The notes under the pieces are model-generated. The model did no database searches, was not told the DNA's origin, and saw only the letters and a list, made by a program, of their open reading frames with translations. The translations under genes and the position numbers were made by a program. This document shows positions 24,431-36,404 of a stretch of 64,000 nucleotides of DNA, piece after piece. This DNA is from Riptortus pedestris (taxonomy: Eukaryota > Arthropoda > Insecta > Hemiptera > Alydidae): assembly GCA_019009955.1 (NCBI GenBank), contig JADPXZ010000007.1, forward strand, positions 5,590,001 through 5,654,000, written 5' to 3'. Position 1 is the first letter of the stretch. Each line of letters opens with the position of its first letter.

Positions 24431-27400
24431 GCAAAGTACTAAATCATGTTATAGTAGTAGTACTTTCGAGAGGTTAGTAATTTTACTAACTCGTAATTTA
24501 GGGGTTTTCAGAGTTGTTCAATCCAAAAAAATGCTGCATAGTTTTGCTTAGAAGCGATTTTTATTTCCTTCCGAACCGATAGTACATTGTTTGTTTAGTA
24601 GTTAGAAAAATGAGAGATGGAAGCTTAAGTCGTGTTTTAGTAGTACTTTCGAGACGTTAGTAATTTTACTAACTCGTAATTAAGGGTTTTTCAGTTATTG
24701 AATCCAAAAAATGCAGCATAGTCATGCATGCTACTCGGATTCATTCTTTCCTGGGAATTGTTTATTTAGTACTTGAAAAATGACAGATGGAAGCTTAAGT
24801 CATGATATAGTAGTAGTACTTTCAAGATATTAGTAATTTTACTAACTTGTTATTTAGGGTTTTTCAGAGTTATTGAATCCAAAAAATGCAGCATAGTTTT
24901 GCTTAGAGGCGATTTTTATTTCCTTCTGAACCGATATTATATTGTTTATTTAGTAGTTCGAAAAATGAGAGATGGAAGCTTTAGTCGTGGTATAGTAGTA
25001 GTAGTACTTTCGAGGACTTAGTAATTTTACTAACTCGTTATTCAGGGCGTTTCTGGGTTATTAAATAAAAAAAATACATTGTATTGCTCGGATGCATTCT
25101 TTCCTGGGAATTGTTTATTTAGTACTTGCAAAATGACAGATAGAACCTTAAGTCATGATATAGTAGTAGTACTTTCGAGGGCTTAGTAATTTTACTAACT
25201 CGTAATTCAGGGGTTTTCAGAGTTTTGAATTCAAAAAATGCTTATTTTGCTCGGAAGCATTTTTTACCGGAACCGATATCATTATTGTTTATTTAGTACT
25301 CTAGAAAAATGACAGACAATGGAAGCTTAAGTTATGTTATAGTAGTATAAATTCGAGAGGTTGTAATTTTACGTCTAACTCGTAATTCAGGTGTTTTCTG
25401 CGTTATTAAATCCAAAAAAATGCATTGTTTTTGGCTCGAATGCATTCTTTTCTCCCTGGAATTGTTTATTTAGTACTTGCAAAATGACAGATAGAACCTT
25501 AAGTCATGATATAGTAGTAGTACTTTCGAGGGCTTAGTAATTTTACTAACTCGTAATTCAGGGGTTTTCAGAGTTTTGAATTCAAAAAAATGCATTATTT
25601 TGCTCGGAAGCATTTTTTACCGGGAACCGATATCATATTGTTTATTTAGTACTAGAAAAATGACAGATGGAAGCTTATGTTATAGTAGTAGTAAATTCGA
25701 GAGGTTAGTAATTTTACTAACTCGTAATTTAGGGCGTTTCTGCGTTACTAAATAAAAAAATGCATTGTTTTGCTCGGATGCATTCTTTCCTGGGAATTGT
25801 TTATTTAGTACTTGGAAAATGACAGATGGAAGCTGAAGTCATCTTATAGTATTAGTAGTACTTTCGAGGGCTTAGTAATTTTACTAGCTCGTAATTTAGG
25901 GGTTTTCAGCGTTATTGAATCCAAAAAGAAGTGCATTATTTTGCTCGGATGCATTCTTTCCCGGGAATTGTTTATTTAGTACTTGAAAAATGACAGATAG
26001 AAGCTTAAGTCATGGTCTGTAGATTGTAGTTTCCTTTCGAGGACTTAGTAATTTTACTAACTCGTTATTCAGCGGCGTTTCATAGTTACTCGTACTATAT
26101 CAACAAAAATGCATTGTATTGCTTTGATTATCATGCAATTTTTATTTAGTATTGCAATTGACAGATATTGTTTATTTAGTAGTTCGAAAAATGACAGATG
26201 GAAGCTTAAGTTATGTTATAGTAGTAGTAGTTTCGAGAGGTTAGTAATTTTACTAACTACTAATTTAGGAAGTTTCTGCGTTATGAAATCCAAAAACAAA
26301 AATGCATTATTTTGCTCTGATGCATTATTCCCTGGAACCGATATCATATGGTTATTTAGTAGTTGAAAAAATAAAAAGAACGATGGAGCTTAAGTTTATG
26401 TTATAGATAGTAGTTACTTTCGAGGGCCTTAGTAATTTACTAACTTCGTTAATTCAGGGGTTTTTCAAGAGTTTTGAATTCAAAAAAATTGCATTAATTT
26501 GCTCGGAGCATTTTTTTACCGGGAACCGACTATCATATTGTATATTTAGTAACTAGAAAAATGACAGTTGGGGAAGCTTATGTTATAGTAGGTCTAAATT
26601 TCGAAGTTAGCAATTTTACTAACTCGTAATTTAGGGCGTTTCTGCGTTACTAAATAAAAAAATGCATTGTTTTGCTCGGATGCATTCTTTCCTGGGAATT
26701 GTTTATTTAGTACTTGGAAAATGACAGATGGAAGCTTAAGTCATCTTATAGTAGTAGTAGTACTTTCGAGGGCTTCTTTTCTTAGCTTCCTGAGTAATTT
26801 TTACTAACTCGTAAATTTAGGGGGTTTTTTCAGGGTTATTGAATTGCAAAAGAGGTGGCATTATTTGCTCAGGATGTCATTCTTTCCTGGGAATTGTTTA
26901 TTTAGTACTTGAAAAATGACAGATAGAAGCTTAAGTCATGTTATAGTAGTAGTAGTACTTTCAAGGGCTTAGTAATTTTACTAACTCGTAATTTATGGTT
27001 TTTCAGAGTTACTCGTACTATATCAACAAAAATGCATAATTTTGCTTAGAGGCAATTTTTATTTCCTTACGAACCCATATCACATTGTTTATTTAGTAGT
27101 TCGAAAAATGAGAGATGGAAGCTTAAGTTATGTTATAGTAGTAGTACTTTCGAGAGGTTAGTAATTTTACTAACTCGTAATTAAGGGGTTTTCAGAGTTA
27201 TTGAATCCAAAAAAATGTATTATTTTGCTCGGAGGCATTTTTTACCGTGAATCGACGTCATATTGTTTATTCAGTAGTTTAAAATGACAGATGGAAGCTT
27301 AAGTTATGTTATAGTAGTAGTAGTAGTAGTACTTTCTAGAGGTTAGTAATTTTACTAACTCGTAATTTAGGGTTTTTCAGAGTTACTATATCCAAAAAAA

Positions 27401-27470
27401 TGAATTTGTTTGCTGAGAGGCGATTTTTTCCCTCGCGAGCCGACGTCATATTGCTTATTTAGTACTTGAA
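24430..27470 (+). repeat. Satellite with about 175-bp monomer
   Basis: About 17 monomers share TAGTAGTAGTACTTTCGAG, then TTAGTAATTTTACTAACTCG, TTTTCAGAGTTATTGAATCC, AAAATGCAT, GAATTGTTTATTTAGTACTT and ATGACAGATGGAAGCTTAAG. Two variants alternate irregularly: one with ATTCTTTCCTGGGAATTG, the other with ATTTTTATTTCCTTCCGAAC. Each monomer holds a palindrome (TTAGTAA-TT-TTACTAA) and a short TAG microsatellite. Confidence 0.9.
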
Positions 27471-27474
27471 AAAA

Positions 27475-29450
27475 TAAAGTAATAATGAAGAGGCAGATCT
27501 GCGACTTATAATAGGTATTGAAGACGCAGATCTGGCTTGTAATAAGTAATATTGAGGTAGATCTACGTCAAGTATTGGAGAGACAGATCTGTGACTTAGA
27601 AGTATTGAAGAAAGATATAAGGGACTTATAAGAAATATCAGACATAGAGGTCTGGGACTTGTAATAAGTAGCGGAGAAACAGATCTGACTTAGAAGAATT
27701 ATTGTAGAGGCATGTCTGGGACTTACAAGTCTTGTAGATGCATTTCTGAGACTTATAATTAGAATTGTAGAATCAGATCTGGGACTATAAGTATTGAAGA
27801 GGCAGATAAGAGACTTGTAATAAGTATTGGAGAGGCAGATATGAGACTTGTAATAAGTATTGGAGAGGCAAATATGGGCCTTATAATAAGTATTATAGAG
27901 GCAACTCTGGAAAAAAGAATTTTAGTGGCCAATATGGGACTTGTAATAAGTAATAGAGAGACAGATCTGCGACTTATAATAAGTATTGGAGAAGCAGATC
28001 TGGAACTTATAAGATGTATTGGAGAAGCAGATCTGGAACTTATAAGATGTATTGGAGAGGCAGGTCTGGGACTTATAAGATGTATTGGAGAAGCAGATCT
28101 GGGACTTATAAGATGTATTGGAGAAGCAGATCTGGAACTTATAAGATGTATTGGAGAAGCAGATCTGGAACTTATAAGATGTATTGGAGAGGCAGGTCTG
28201 GGACTTATAATATATATTGTAAAGGTAAGCCTGAGACTTATAATAAGCATTGGAGAAGCAGATCTGGAACTTATAAGATGTATAGGAGAGGCAGGTCTGG
28301 GACTTATAATTATATATTGTAAAGGTATAGCCGAGACTTGTAATAAGCATTGGAGAAGCAGATCTGGAAACTTATAAGATGTATCGGAGAGGCAAGTCTG
28401 GGACTTTATAATACATATGTGAAGGTTAAAAGCCTGATACTTAAATAAGCATATGGCGAAGCAGATTCTTGAAAACTTAAAGAATTATCGAGAGGCATGT
28501 CAGGACTAATAATACATATTGTGAAGGTAAGCCTGAGACATAAATAAGCATTGGAGAGCAGATCTGAAACTATAAGATGTATCGAGAGGGCAGGTCTGGA
28601 ACTTATAATACATTATTGTAAAGGTATACCTGGAACTTATAATAACATTGGAGAAGCAGATCGTTTGAACTTATGATAAGTATTCGGAGAGGCAGGTCTG
28701 GGTACTTATAATACATATTGTAAAGTAAGCCAGAGACTTATAATAGCATTGGAGAAGCAATCAAAACTTATAAATGTATCGAGGGCAAGGTACTGGAACT
28801 TTATAATACATATTGTGAAAGGTAAGCCTGAGACTTATAATATGTATTGGAGAAGCAGATCTGGAACTTATAAGATGTATCGGAGAGGCAGGTCTGGAAC
28901 TTATAATACATATTGTAAAGGTAAGCCTGAGACTTATAATAAGCATTGGAGAAGCAGATCTGAAACTTATAAGATGTATCGGAGAGGCAGGTCTGGGACT
29001 TATAATACATATTGTAAAGGTAAGCCTGAGACTTATAATAAGCATTGGAGAAGCAGATCTGAAACTTATAAGATGTATCGGAGAGGCAGGTCTGGAACTT
29101 ATAATACATATTGTATAGGTACGCCTGAGACTTTATAATAAGCATTGGAGAAGCATATCTGAAACTTATAAGAAGTGTCGGAGAGTGCAGGTCTGGGACT
29201 TATAATACATATTGTAAAGGTAAGCCATATTTGGGACTTATAATAAGCATTGGAGAAACAGATCTGAGACTTATAAGAATTATTATATAGGCAGGTCTGG
29301 AACTTATAATACATATTGTGAAGGTAAGCCTGAGACTTATAATAAGTATTGAAGAGACAGATGAGCTACTTATTATAAGTATTAGAGGGGCAGGTATGCG
29401 ACTTATAAGAAGTATTACAATATTTGGGTCTTATAATAAGCGTCGATTAT
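27475..29450 (+). repeat. 33-bp satellite, block 2, with higher-order repeats
   Basis: The same family as block 1. Units at 27960-28200 read GGAGAAGCAGATCTGGAACT plus TATAAGATGTATT. From 28790 to 29330 three unit types form a 99-bp higher-order repeat (GCAGGTCTGGGACTTATAAT / ACATATTGTAAAGGTAAGCC / TGAGACTTATAATAAGCATT). Because 33 is divisible by three and the unit lacks stops, frames stay open on both strands (for example 11-residue MYWRSRSGTYK repeats). These are not credible genes. Confidence 0.9.
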
Positions 29451-30290
29451 AATTATTCATTATTATAATTACATAGTCGCCAATGAGTAACCAAGCCATT
29501 AAATAAAATCCTACGTCCCAACCATCGCTAGAAAAGGTTTATAATCTGAAGATAACTCGTCCCAACTTCGAGTGAGGTAAATTAGACGTGATTAGTTTCA
29601 AAAGATTAATTAATGGTTAACTATTAAAAATATTTACGGTACTAGAATGTTGATTTTAAATTACAAATTAAATATCAAAGAAATGTACGTTAACAAAGAC
29701 AAATGTCTCATCGATATCGAGTAAATATTCTTTATTTTCCCTTCTGTCCAAAGCCAATGTCTTATATCTAACTAGGGTTATTTCAATAGCCGTCGGTTCT
29801 TTTCCAAAATGCATAACAGGTCCAAAATTTTTGGAGTCGTTCTGTCATTATTTCGTCGTGTTAAACAACTTTTAGAACTACCAAAAATGAATTCTTAAAA
29901 AATAAAAATAAATAAATGCTCGCTATCTTTCGGATTCAAGTAGACTGAAAAACCGTGAATCTGTACCTTTATTTCAATTACGAAATTAAACATTAGCGTC
30001 CAAACAATTTCTATTCTTTTCGATTCTTTTTTCGCGTCCCATTCTTCTTCCGTCGGCGTCTTTCCCCCTCCGTCGTTTCCTATTCTTTTCTTTTTCGCGT
30101 TTTCCATTCTGGCAACAAGAACGTCAAGGAAGCTTCTTAAAAAACCAGAATATACACCGCAAACAGGAAACACTATCGGTACTTTTCAAACCAGGCGGTT
30201 AACGGTGAGACCTTCCGACACCCCCACCAACTCCACCCACATTCTATTAAAGATCAACAACGATTAATTAAAAAGGAAAGCCCGGTTTAA
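29451..30290. other. Low-copy stretch with one unsupported ORF
   Basis: This is one of the few stretches without recognisable repeats. A 92-codon minus-strand frame (29895-30173) reads MENAKKKRIGNDGGGKTPTE in its middle. I recognise no domain, and no splice sites or poly(A) signal support it. It could be a short hypothetical gene or chance. Confidence 0.3.
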
Positions 30291-30695
30291 ACTAAACAGA
30301 TGTGCCGAATCAGCACTTTATTTAAAAGTTAAATTATTTGGTATTTAAGCTCCTGGAAATAATGCGTTTTATTATATAACAGAGTATTGTTTATATGTGA
30401 CACGAGCAGGAGTGGGGGCTTTGCTGCGAGGATGAAAACTGAAAAATGCAATTATCTCGCGCTACAATCTCAAGATAGAGAATAAATGTATATAACAATA
30501 TTTATAGTAAATTTAATTTGCAATAAGATTAGTTTATGTACAAATTTTCGATCCCGAATCGCATAATAACGGAGATATTAAGACATAAATACCGTTAAAA
30601 AAAACATATCTTTCCTTTTTTACATAAAACGACTAAATACTCGAGTTTTGGTAACGATCAACTACACAAAATTGCGACCGCTATAGCGGAAACTG

Positions 30696-30747
<52 letters not shown>

Positions 30748-30900
30748 TTATATATACATAATAATACAGTTTTTGAACGGACCTCATTTCCGGTTCATCT
30801 ACTAGGTAGGAATCGATGACATTCTGAAGAAAAAATTTGCGTCAAGAGTACCTCAATAGCTGATTTCCCTCAAGGGAAATCTGCTAAAATGCTTGCATAA
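30290..30900 (-). repeat. Composite AGCAGATTTCCC element, degraded reverse copy with B module
   Basis: It holds TTATATAACAGAGTATTGTT, GAGCAGGAGTGGGGGCTTT, a reverse B module (30440-30580), ACGATCAACTACACAAAATTGCG and a (TA)n run (30695-30765). It ends with ATCTACTAGGTAGGAATCGA and the hairpin TTTCCCTCAAGGGAAA at 30866-30881. Confidence 0.65.
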
Positions 30901-31190
30901 GAAAATTAGAGATAATAAACTCGGTTGTTGTATGTATAATGTAATAAGAAATTGTTTAAGAAAATTATATTATTAAATTTTCTCGAGACATGACAATTTC
31001 CAGTTTCATAAAATATGCACATATTAACTACTGAACGCATTATCCCAGACGATTAGGTTTAATATTCAGTTAACATTTTTCAGAAATTCCGAAGTAATTA
31101 CAATATATTATTCGTAAATTATTGAGCAATAATAATTGGAAATATTCATTAATTATTCATTACTATTGAGGCCGTACTCATGACGGGATT
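30900..31190 (+). repeat. Inverted-duplicate segment (partner at 41440-41725)
   Basis: About 280 bp from GAGATAATAAACTCGGTTGT to TTGAGCAATAATAATTGGAA recurs as its reverse complement at 41440-41725, with few differences. Both copies touch the same composite-element ends. No coding content. Confidence 0.7.
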
Positions 31191-31368
31191 TTGGAAATTT
31201 TTCTTCAAATGTCCATCGATCCTAGTCAGCAGATGACGAAAATGTCCAGAAAATGTGAAATATCTCCGTTACTATAAGTCGGATCGAAAAATTGTACATA
31301 CCCAATCTTATTGCAAATTAAATTTACTATAAATATTCTTATATACATTTATACTCTATTAGCAGATT

Positions 31369-32045
31369 TCCCTTAAGGGAAATCAGCTATTGAGGTTGTA
31401 CTCATGACGGAATTTTCGGCATTTTTCTTCAAATGTCCACGATCCTACCCTAGTAGATGACGAAAATGAGGTCCGTTCCAAAACTGTAAATCATATATCT
31501 CTATAATATATATATATATATATATAGATATAGATATATTCATAAATATATATATATATATATATCTATCTATCTATCTATATATTTGTCTGTTACCAGT
31601 ACCGCTCTAGCGGTCGGCAATTTTTTGTTTGATCTTTAACCAAATCTTCATATTTAAGCTTTTTAATGTAAAAAGAAAGAATCATATTCGTTTAACGGCT
31701 GAAATCGGACCATTTGGTAGGGGGGGGTTTAGAGGGGGGGAGGATTTTCGAAAATTCGAAATATCTCCGTTACTATGCGTCGGATCGAAAAATTGTATAG
31801 AACCAATCTTATTGCAAATTGAATTTCCTATAAATATTGTTATATACATTTATTTTCTATCTTGAATAGTTACCGAGATATTTGCATTTTTATTAAAACT
31901 GGCCGGATAACGGACGAGTGTTTCCCGCCAAAAGCTAGTTGGGCCGTTTCCGTAACTGTTCGGCTCTCGTATGTATATTTCTCTATTGTATAACTTGACG
32001 CTGGGAAATCTGCTTAGTTAACGCAGCCCCTGCCTTTGCCCTTGG
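31369..32045 (+). mobile_element. Composite AGCAGATTTCCC element, near-complete copy
   Basis: Left end AGCAGATTTCCCTTAAGGGA followed by AATCAGCTATTGAGG. Then come TTCTTCAAATGTCCACGATC, a (TA)n run, TTGTCTGTTACC, CGCTCTAGCGGTCGGCAATT, GGCTGAAATCGGACCATTTG, a B module (31758-31880) and ACTGTTCGGCTCTCGTATGT. The right end is GACGCTGGGAAATCTGCTTA followed by GTTAACGCAGCCCCTGCC. The outermost AGCAGATTTCCC and GGGAAATCTGCT are inverted. No transposase is present, so it is non-autonomous. Confidence 0.65.
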
Positions 32046-33100
32046 TCCGATCAAATGTCTGTTACCGCTCTAGCGGTAGCAATATTTGTTTGATCGTTAA
32101 CAAACTCGACATTTAGTCGTTTTGTGTAAAACCTTCGTTAACTCAATTTCGAAAATTCCAAATATCTCCGTTACTATGCGTCGGATCGAAAAATTGTATA
32201 TTACCAATCTTATTGGAAATTAAAGTTTCTATAAATGTTGTTATGTACGTTTTTGCTCTATCTTGAATATTAACCGAGATATTTGCATTTTTCAGTTTTC
32301 ATCCTTGAGCAAAGCCCCCGCCCCCACTCCTACTTTGAACTTTCTTAAAATACCAAATATTGTTTTCATTTAACATTTAAGTTTTGAAATAAATGCAAAT
32401 ACGTGATGCCTGTGGGAAATCTGCTCAGCTAACGCAGCCCCTGCGTGACCCAAAACTCGATATTTAGTCGTTTTATGTAAAAATTAAGATCAAGCTCGTT
32501 AAAGGCTGAATTCGGACTTATGGGAGGGTTTTTTTGGGTGTAATTTCGAAAAATACAAATATCTCCGTTATTATTCGTCGGATCGAAAAATTGTACAGAA
32601 CCAATCTTTTTTCAAATTAAATGTTCTATAAATGTTGTTATGTACGTTTTTGCTCTATCTTGAATATTAACCGAGATATTTGCATTTTTCAGTTTTCATC
32701 CTTGAGCAAAGCCCCACTTCTGCTCGTGTCACATAAACAATACTCTGTTATATAATAAACCGCATTATTCCAAGCTTAAATACCAAATATTGTTTTCATT
32801 TAACATTAACGTTTTGAAATAAATGCAAATAAGTGATGCCTGTGGGAAATCTGCTCAGTTAACGCAGCCCCTGCGTGACCCAAAACTCGGACTAGTGGGA
32901 GGGTTTTTTTGGGTGTAGTTTCGAAAAATACAAATATCTCCGTTACTATGCGTCGGATCGAAAAATTATACAAAACCAATCTTTTTGCAAATTAAATTTT
33001 CTATAAATGTTGTTATGTACGTTTTTGCTCTATCTTGAATATTAACCGAGATATTTGCATTTTTCAGTTTTCATCCTTGAGCAAAGCTCCCACCCCCACT
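32045..33100 (+). repeat. Three B modules alternating with composite-element ends
   Basis: Forward B modules at 32160-32300, 32565-32710 and 32935-33080 are separated by GTGGGAAATCTGCTCAGCTA / ACGCAGCCCCTGCGTGACCC segments near 32410 and 32843. The period of about 390 bp suggests a local tandem duplication of a module with the element end. Confidence 0.7.
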
Positions 33101-33309
33101 CCTACTCTGCACTTTCTTAAATACCAAATATTGTTTTCGTCGGGCTTTTAAGTTTTGAGATAAATGCATACTTTGGAATTCTGCTTAGTTTACGCAGCCC
33201 ATGCTTCTTGATAACTTAGTTCTAATGCGAAATATTCTGAGTGTTCTTGGAGAAAATAACCTTTGCACGGAGGCTGCTCTGCTGAGAATGCTTGATGGCG
33301 CTAGTAGTT

Positions 33310-33453
33310 TTAGTTTCTGAAGCTGAAGTAAGATGTCCCCGTTTCCCATTCGGTGTAGTCTATAGGCTGTAGGCTCTTCTCGAGGAAGTCTTCGATTGAA
33401 GTGTAGAGGTGGTGTTGGTAGCCTTCGAAATCTCCCCCGACGTCTGGGTAGGC
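33310..33453 (-). CDS. DPP6/DPP10-like gene, last coding exon (J)
   Basis: The acceptor TTTCTTATATTTGCAG precedes 33453. The exon reads AYPDVGGDFE then GYQHHLYTSIEDFLEKSL and ends ...FSFRN with TAA at 33310-33312. This matches the C-terminus of DPP4-family alpha/beta-hydrolase domains, where YxDExH is followed by HxYxxMxxFxxxCF. The catalytic His position of DPP4 (DEDHG) appears as DVGG here, so this part looks non-catalytic. The exon enters in phase 0, which does not fit the phase-2 exit of the 38369-38515 exon; at least one exon is therefore missing between them. Frame choice rests on the HHLYTSIEDF match. The poly(A) site was not identified. Confidence 0.75.
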   Translation of the reverse strand, partial: AYPDVGGDFEGYQHHLYTSIEDFLEKSLQPIDYTEWETGTSYFSFRN

Positions 33454-33488
33454 CTGCAAATATAAGAAAGGGGATGTTAGTGATTCCC

Positions 33489-33985
33489 ACCCCCCCCCCC
33501 CCCCACCCCCCCCCCCCCCCACCCCCCCCCCCCCCCACCCCCCCCCCCCCCCACCCCCCCCCCCCCCCACCCCCCCCCCCCCCCACCCCCCCCCCCCCCC
33601 ACCCCCCCCCCCCCCCACCCCCCCCCCCCCCCACCCCCCCCCCCCCCCACCCCCCCCCCCCCCCACCCCCCCCCCCCCCCACCCCCCCCCCCCCCCACCC
33701 CCCCCCCCCCCCACCCCCCCCCCCCCCCACCCCCCCCCCCCCCCACCCCCCCCCCCCCCCACCCCCCCCCCCCCCCACCCCCCCCCCCCCCCACCCCCCC
33801 CCCCCCCCACCCCCCCCCCCCCCCACCCCCCCCCCCCCCCACCCCCCCCCCCCCCCACCCCCCCCCCCCCCCACCCCCCCCCCCCCCCACCCCCCCCCCC
33901 CCCCACCCCCCCCCCCCCCCACCCCCCCCCCCCCCCACCCCCCCCCCCCCCCACCCCCCCCCCCCCCCACCCCCCCCCCCCCCCA
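33489..33985 (+). repeat. Perfect 16-bp array, (A C15) x 31
   Basis: An A occurs exactly every 16 bases, separated by C15, over about 497 bp with no visible error. The tract interrupts a reverse A module (ATTTACTCTCAGGCTCATAA resumes at 33986) and ends about 35 bp upstream of the acceptor of the last DPP-like exon. On the gene's sense strand it is (G15T)n. It may be a true G-quadruplex-prone minisatellite or an assembly artefact. Confidence 0.9.
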
Positions 33986-34290
33986 TTTACTCTCAGGCTC
34001 ATAATAACGGAGATATTTGGAATTATAGCTAAAATAAATAGATTAGCTCCGAGATACCTTGTGGAACATTTTATTATAGAAAAACGCTAATATCTCGGTT
34101 AATATATACGATAGAGAAAAAGTGCATATAACAACAATTGTAGAGCATCAATAGTTCAACAAGATTGGTTCTATAACATTTTACTCTCAGACTCATAATA
34201 ACGGAGATATTTGGAATTTTAGCTAAAATGAATAGATTAGCTCCGAGATACCTTGTGCCAACACTTTATTAAAGAAATTATTTTTTTTAT
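33986..34290 (-). repeat. A modules, one truncated and one complete
   Basis: A reverse A module truncated by the C-rich array (33986-34020) is followed by a complete reverse copy (34090-34215) and its ATTTTAGCTAAAATGAATAG linker. The sequence then runs into Helitron family 1 text (34290-34560, TCCAAATTGTCATATTTTCC and ACTTGCTCCACACATTGTTC). Confidence 0.75.
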
Positions 34291-34502
34291 GTAAGTCTTC
34301 ACTGTCCTCCAAATTGTCATATTTTCCGTCTTCTGTGCATTATGCATAGATTTCCGTTATTAAGGACAAAATATTAACATAGATTTGGATTAATTTTCCC
34401 AAGTAAGGTACCTGGTAGTTCGTATTGAAAAGAAATGTTGAGCATATCAATATTTATACGCAAATTACTTGCTCCACACATTGTTCCTGGAGGAATGTAT
34501 AA

Positions 34503-34542
<40 letters not shown>

Positions 34543-34560
34543 AAGCAAAAAAACAAAGTA
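34290..34560 (-). mobile_element. Helitron family 1 fragment
   Basis: Reverse-orientation match to 46940-47150: CTTCACTGTCCTCCAAATTG, TTAAGGACAAAATATTAACA and CTTGCTCCACACATTGTTCC. A poly(A) run of about 34 bases at 34506-34539 sits inside. Both Helitron ends are missing. Confidence 0.6.
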
Positions 34561-34739
34561 AACAACTTTTTTTGTGTGCATGTTTGTCGGAAAACAAATA
34601 GACAATGAAAGAGCGCGAAATTTTATTTCAGGACTCTCTTATAACCCCTCCTCCCGTTCTAACCTAAAAATTTTAATATAGCTTATAATCGTGGAAGAAT
34701 TAATGCTAATTGGCATACCGAGTTTTATTAAAATATAAC

Positions 34740-35585
34740 ACAGCAATAATTATAATAGTGGCTTAGCCTTAACTTGTTGTAAACTAATATAAAGTGGCAA
34801 TAAAAATAGTAAGTGGCAATAACAAATAATAGTTAAGTGGCAATAACATAATAGTAAGTGGCACTAACATAGATTTAATATAATAAACACAGCAATAATT
34901 ATAAATACCACATAGCAATAACTGTTGTAAAATAATAATAAAAATTGGGCCCCCCCAATTACCATAATAGTAAGTGGGCAATAACATAATAGTAAGTGCA
35001 CTAACATAGATTTAATATAACACGCAATAATTATAATAACCACATAGCAATAACTGTTGTAAAATAATATAAGTGGCAATAACATAATAGTAAGTGGCAA
35101 TAACATAATAGTAAGTGGCACTAACATTAGGATTTAATATAACACAGCAATAATTATAATAGTGGCATAGCAATAACTGTTGTCAAATAATATAAGTGGC
35201 AATAACATAATAGTAAGTGGCAATCACATAATATAAGTGTGCAATAACATAATAGTAAGTGGACACTAACAAAGATTTAATATAAACACAGCAATAATAT
35301 ATAATACCACATAACAATAACTGTTGTAAAATAATGTAAGTGGCAATAACATAATAGTAAGTGGCAATAACATAATAGTAAGTGTCAATAACATAAATTA
35401 AATATAACACATGAGCAAAAATGTATAATACCACATAGCAATAACAGTTGTAAAATAATATAAGTGGCAATAACATAAAAAGTAAGTTGCAATAAACATA
35501 ATAGTAAGTGGGCATAACATAATAGTAAGAGCAATAACATAATAGTAAGTGCAATAACATAATAGTCATTAAAAAAGACAAACAT
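34740..35585 (+). repeat. AAGTGGCAATAACATAATAG minisatellite in higher-order units
   Basis: A 20-21 bp unit (AGTGGCAATAACATAATAGT) is repeated two to four times per block. Blocks are separated by ATTTAATATAACACAGCAAT, AATTATAATA and TAGCAATAACTGTTGTAAAA. This gives a higher-order period of about 130-180 bp over five to six blocks. Minus-strand frames through it are not genes. Confidence 0.85.
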
Positions 35586-36400
35586 GAAGATAGCTTTAAC
35601 AAATTATAGCAATAATTGTTGAAACACACATAAAGAACAGTTGTATCATGATTATAACAACTAGAGTATAACCATTATAATATAGTTGAACAAACAAAGA
35701 CAATTATACTATAGATATACAAAAACCAAAATAAGACTCGAAAAGGCTGTGAGCCCTGCCTGTAGCGCTGCGAAACAGAACAACCAAGGCTACTATAACC
35801 CTAGTCCTAGTCCAATGAACCATGTGGAAATAGTTTGGAGGTATCTTTAGTCTTGGCAAGTAATAATAAGAAAAAAAACACCCTTTTACAATAATGTTGT
35901 AATAACAATACTACTAATAAAGTATAGTAGCTGTAAATTTACCAGCCCTCAAGAAGAGAAAATAAAAGATTCTCGAAATATCGGCATAAACTAAGATTTA
36001 TTTCACCAACACTGGACCAAAACTCCGAAAAGAATAACAACACCACATATATAAATATAACCTGGTCGAAAACATCAACACAAACATGAAATTTGTCATC
36101 CTCCGACCTGATCTATTTATTTTAGCTATTCATAACAAAACATTCCAAGATAATTAATATATAACGTCTGCTTGATACAGAACATTTTTATTTTTTTTTT
36201 TAGAACTATGACTAACAAAATATTTTGTACAATAAAATTATTTACAACAAAGAAAAGGAAAAAAAGAAAAGAAAAACTCATTTTGGATTCGAATGCTGAA
36301 TAATTATAATTAAACTGTATTTTCAGTTTGAAATAATTCAGGAAGTCGTACATTTCTTCAGCAAACTGTTTTAATGGTTTATTTATGTTTATAATAATAA
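35586..36400. other. Low-copy stretch
   Basis: A short plus-strand frame near 35715-35850 reads VSPACSAAKQNNQGYYNPSP and then a stop. I do not recognise it and see no splice support. The remainder is AT-rich. No missing DPP-like exon was seen on the minus strand. Confidence 0.3.
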
Positions 36401-36404
36401 TTTT

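Noticed and set aside
27759..29314. Overlapping long ORFs on both strands with 11-residue repeats
   Set aside because: The 33-bp unit lacks stops and is a multiple of three, so frames remain open by arithmetic. Both strands are open at once and unit variation does not favour synonymous change.
22010..29450. CRISPR-like array of short repeats
   Set aside because: Repeats are directly tandem without unique spacers, lie in a eukaryotic context and have no cas genes.
33185..34004. Gly-rich and Pro-rich ORFs of 169-261 codons
   Set aside because: They are read-through of the (A C15)n array. Only the 33310-33453 part of one minus-strand frame is a supported exon.
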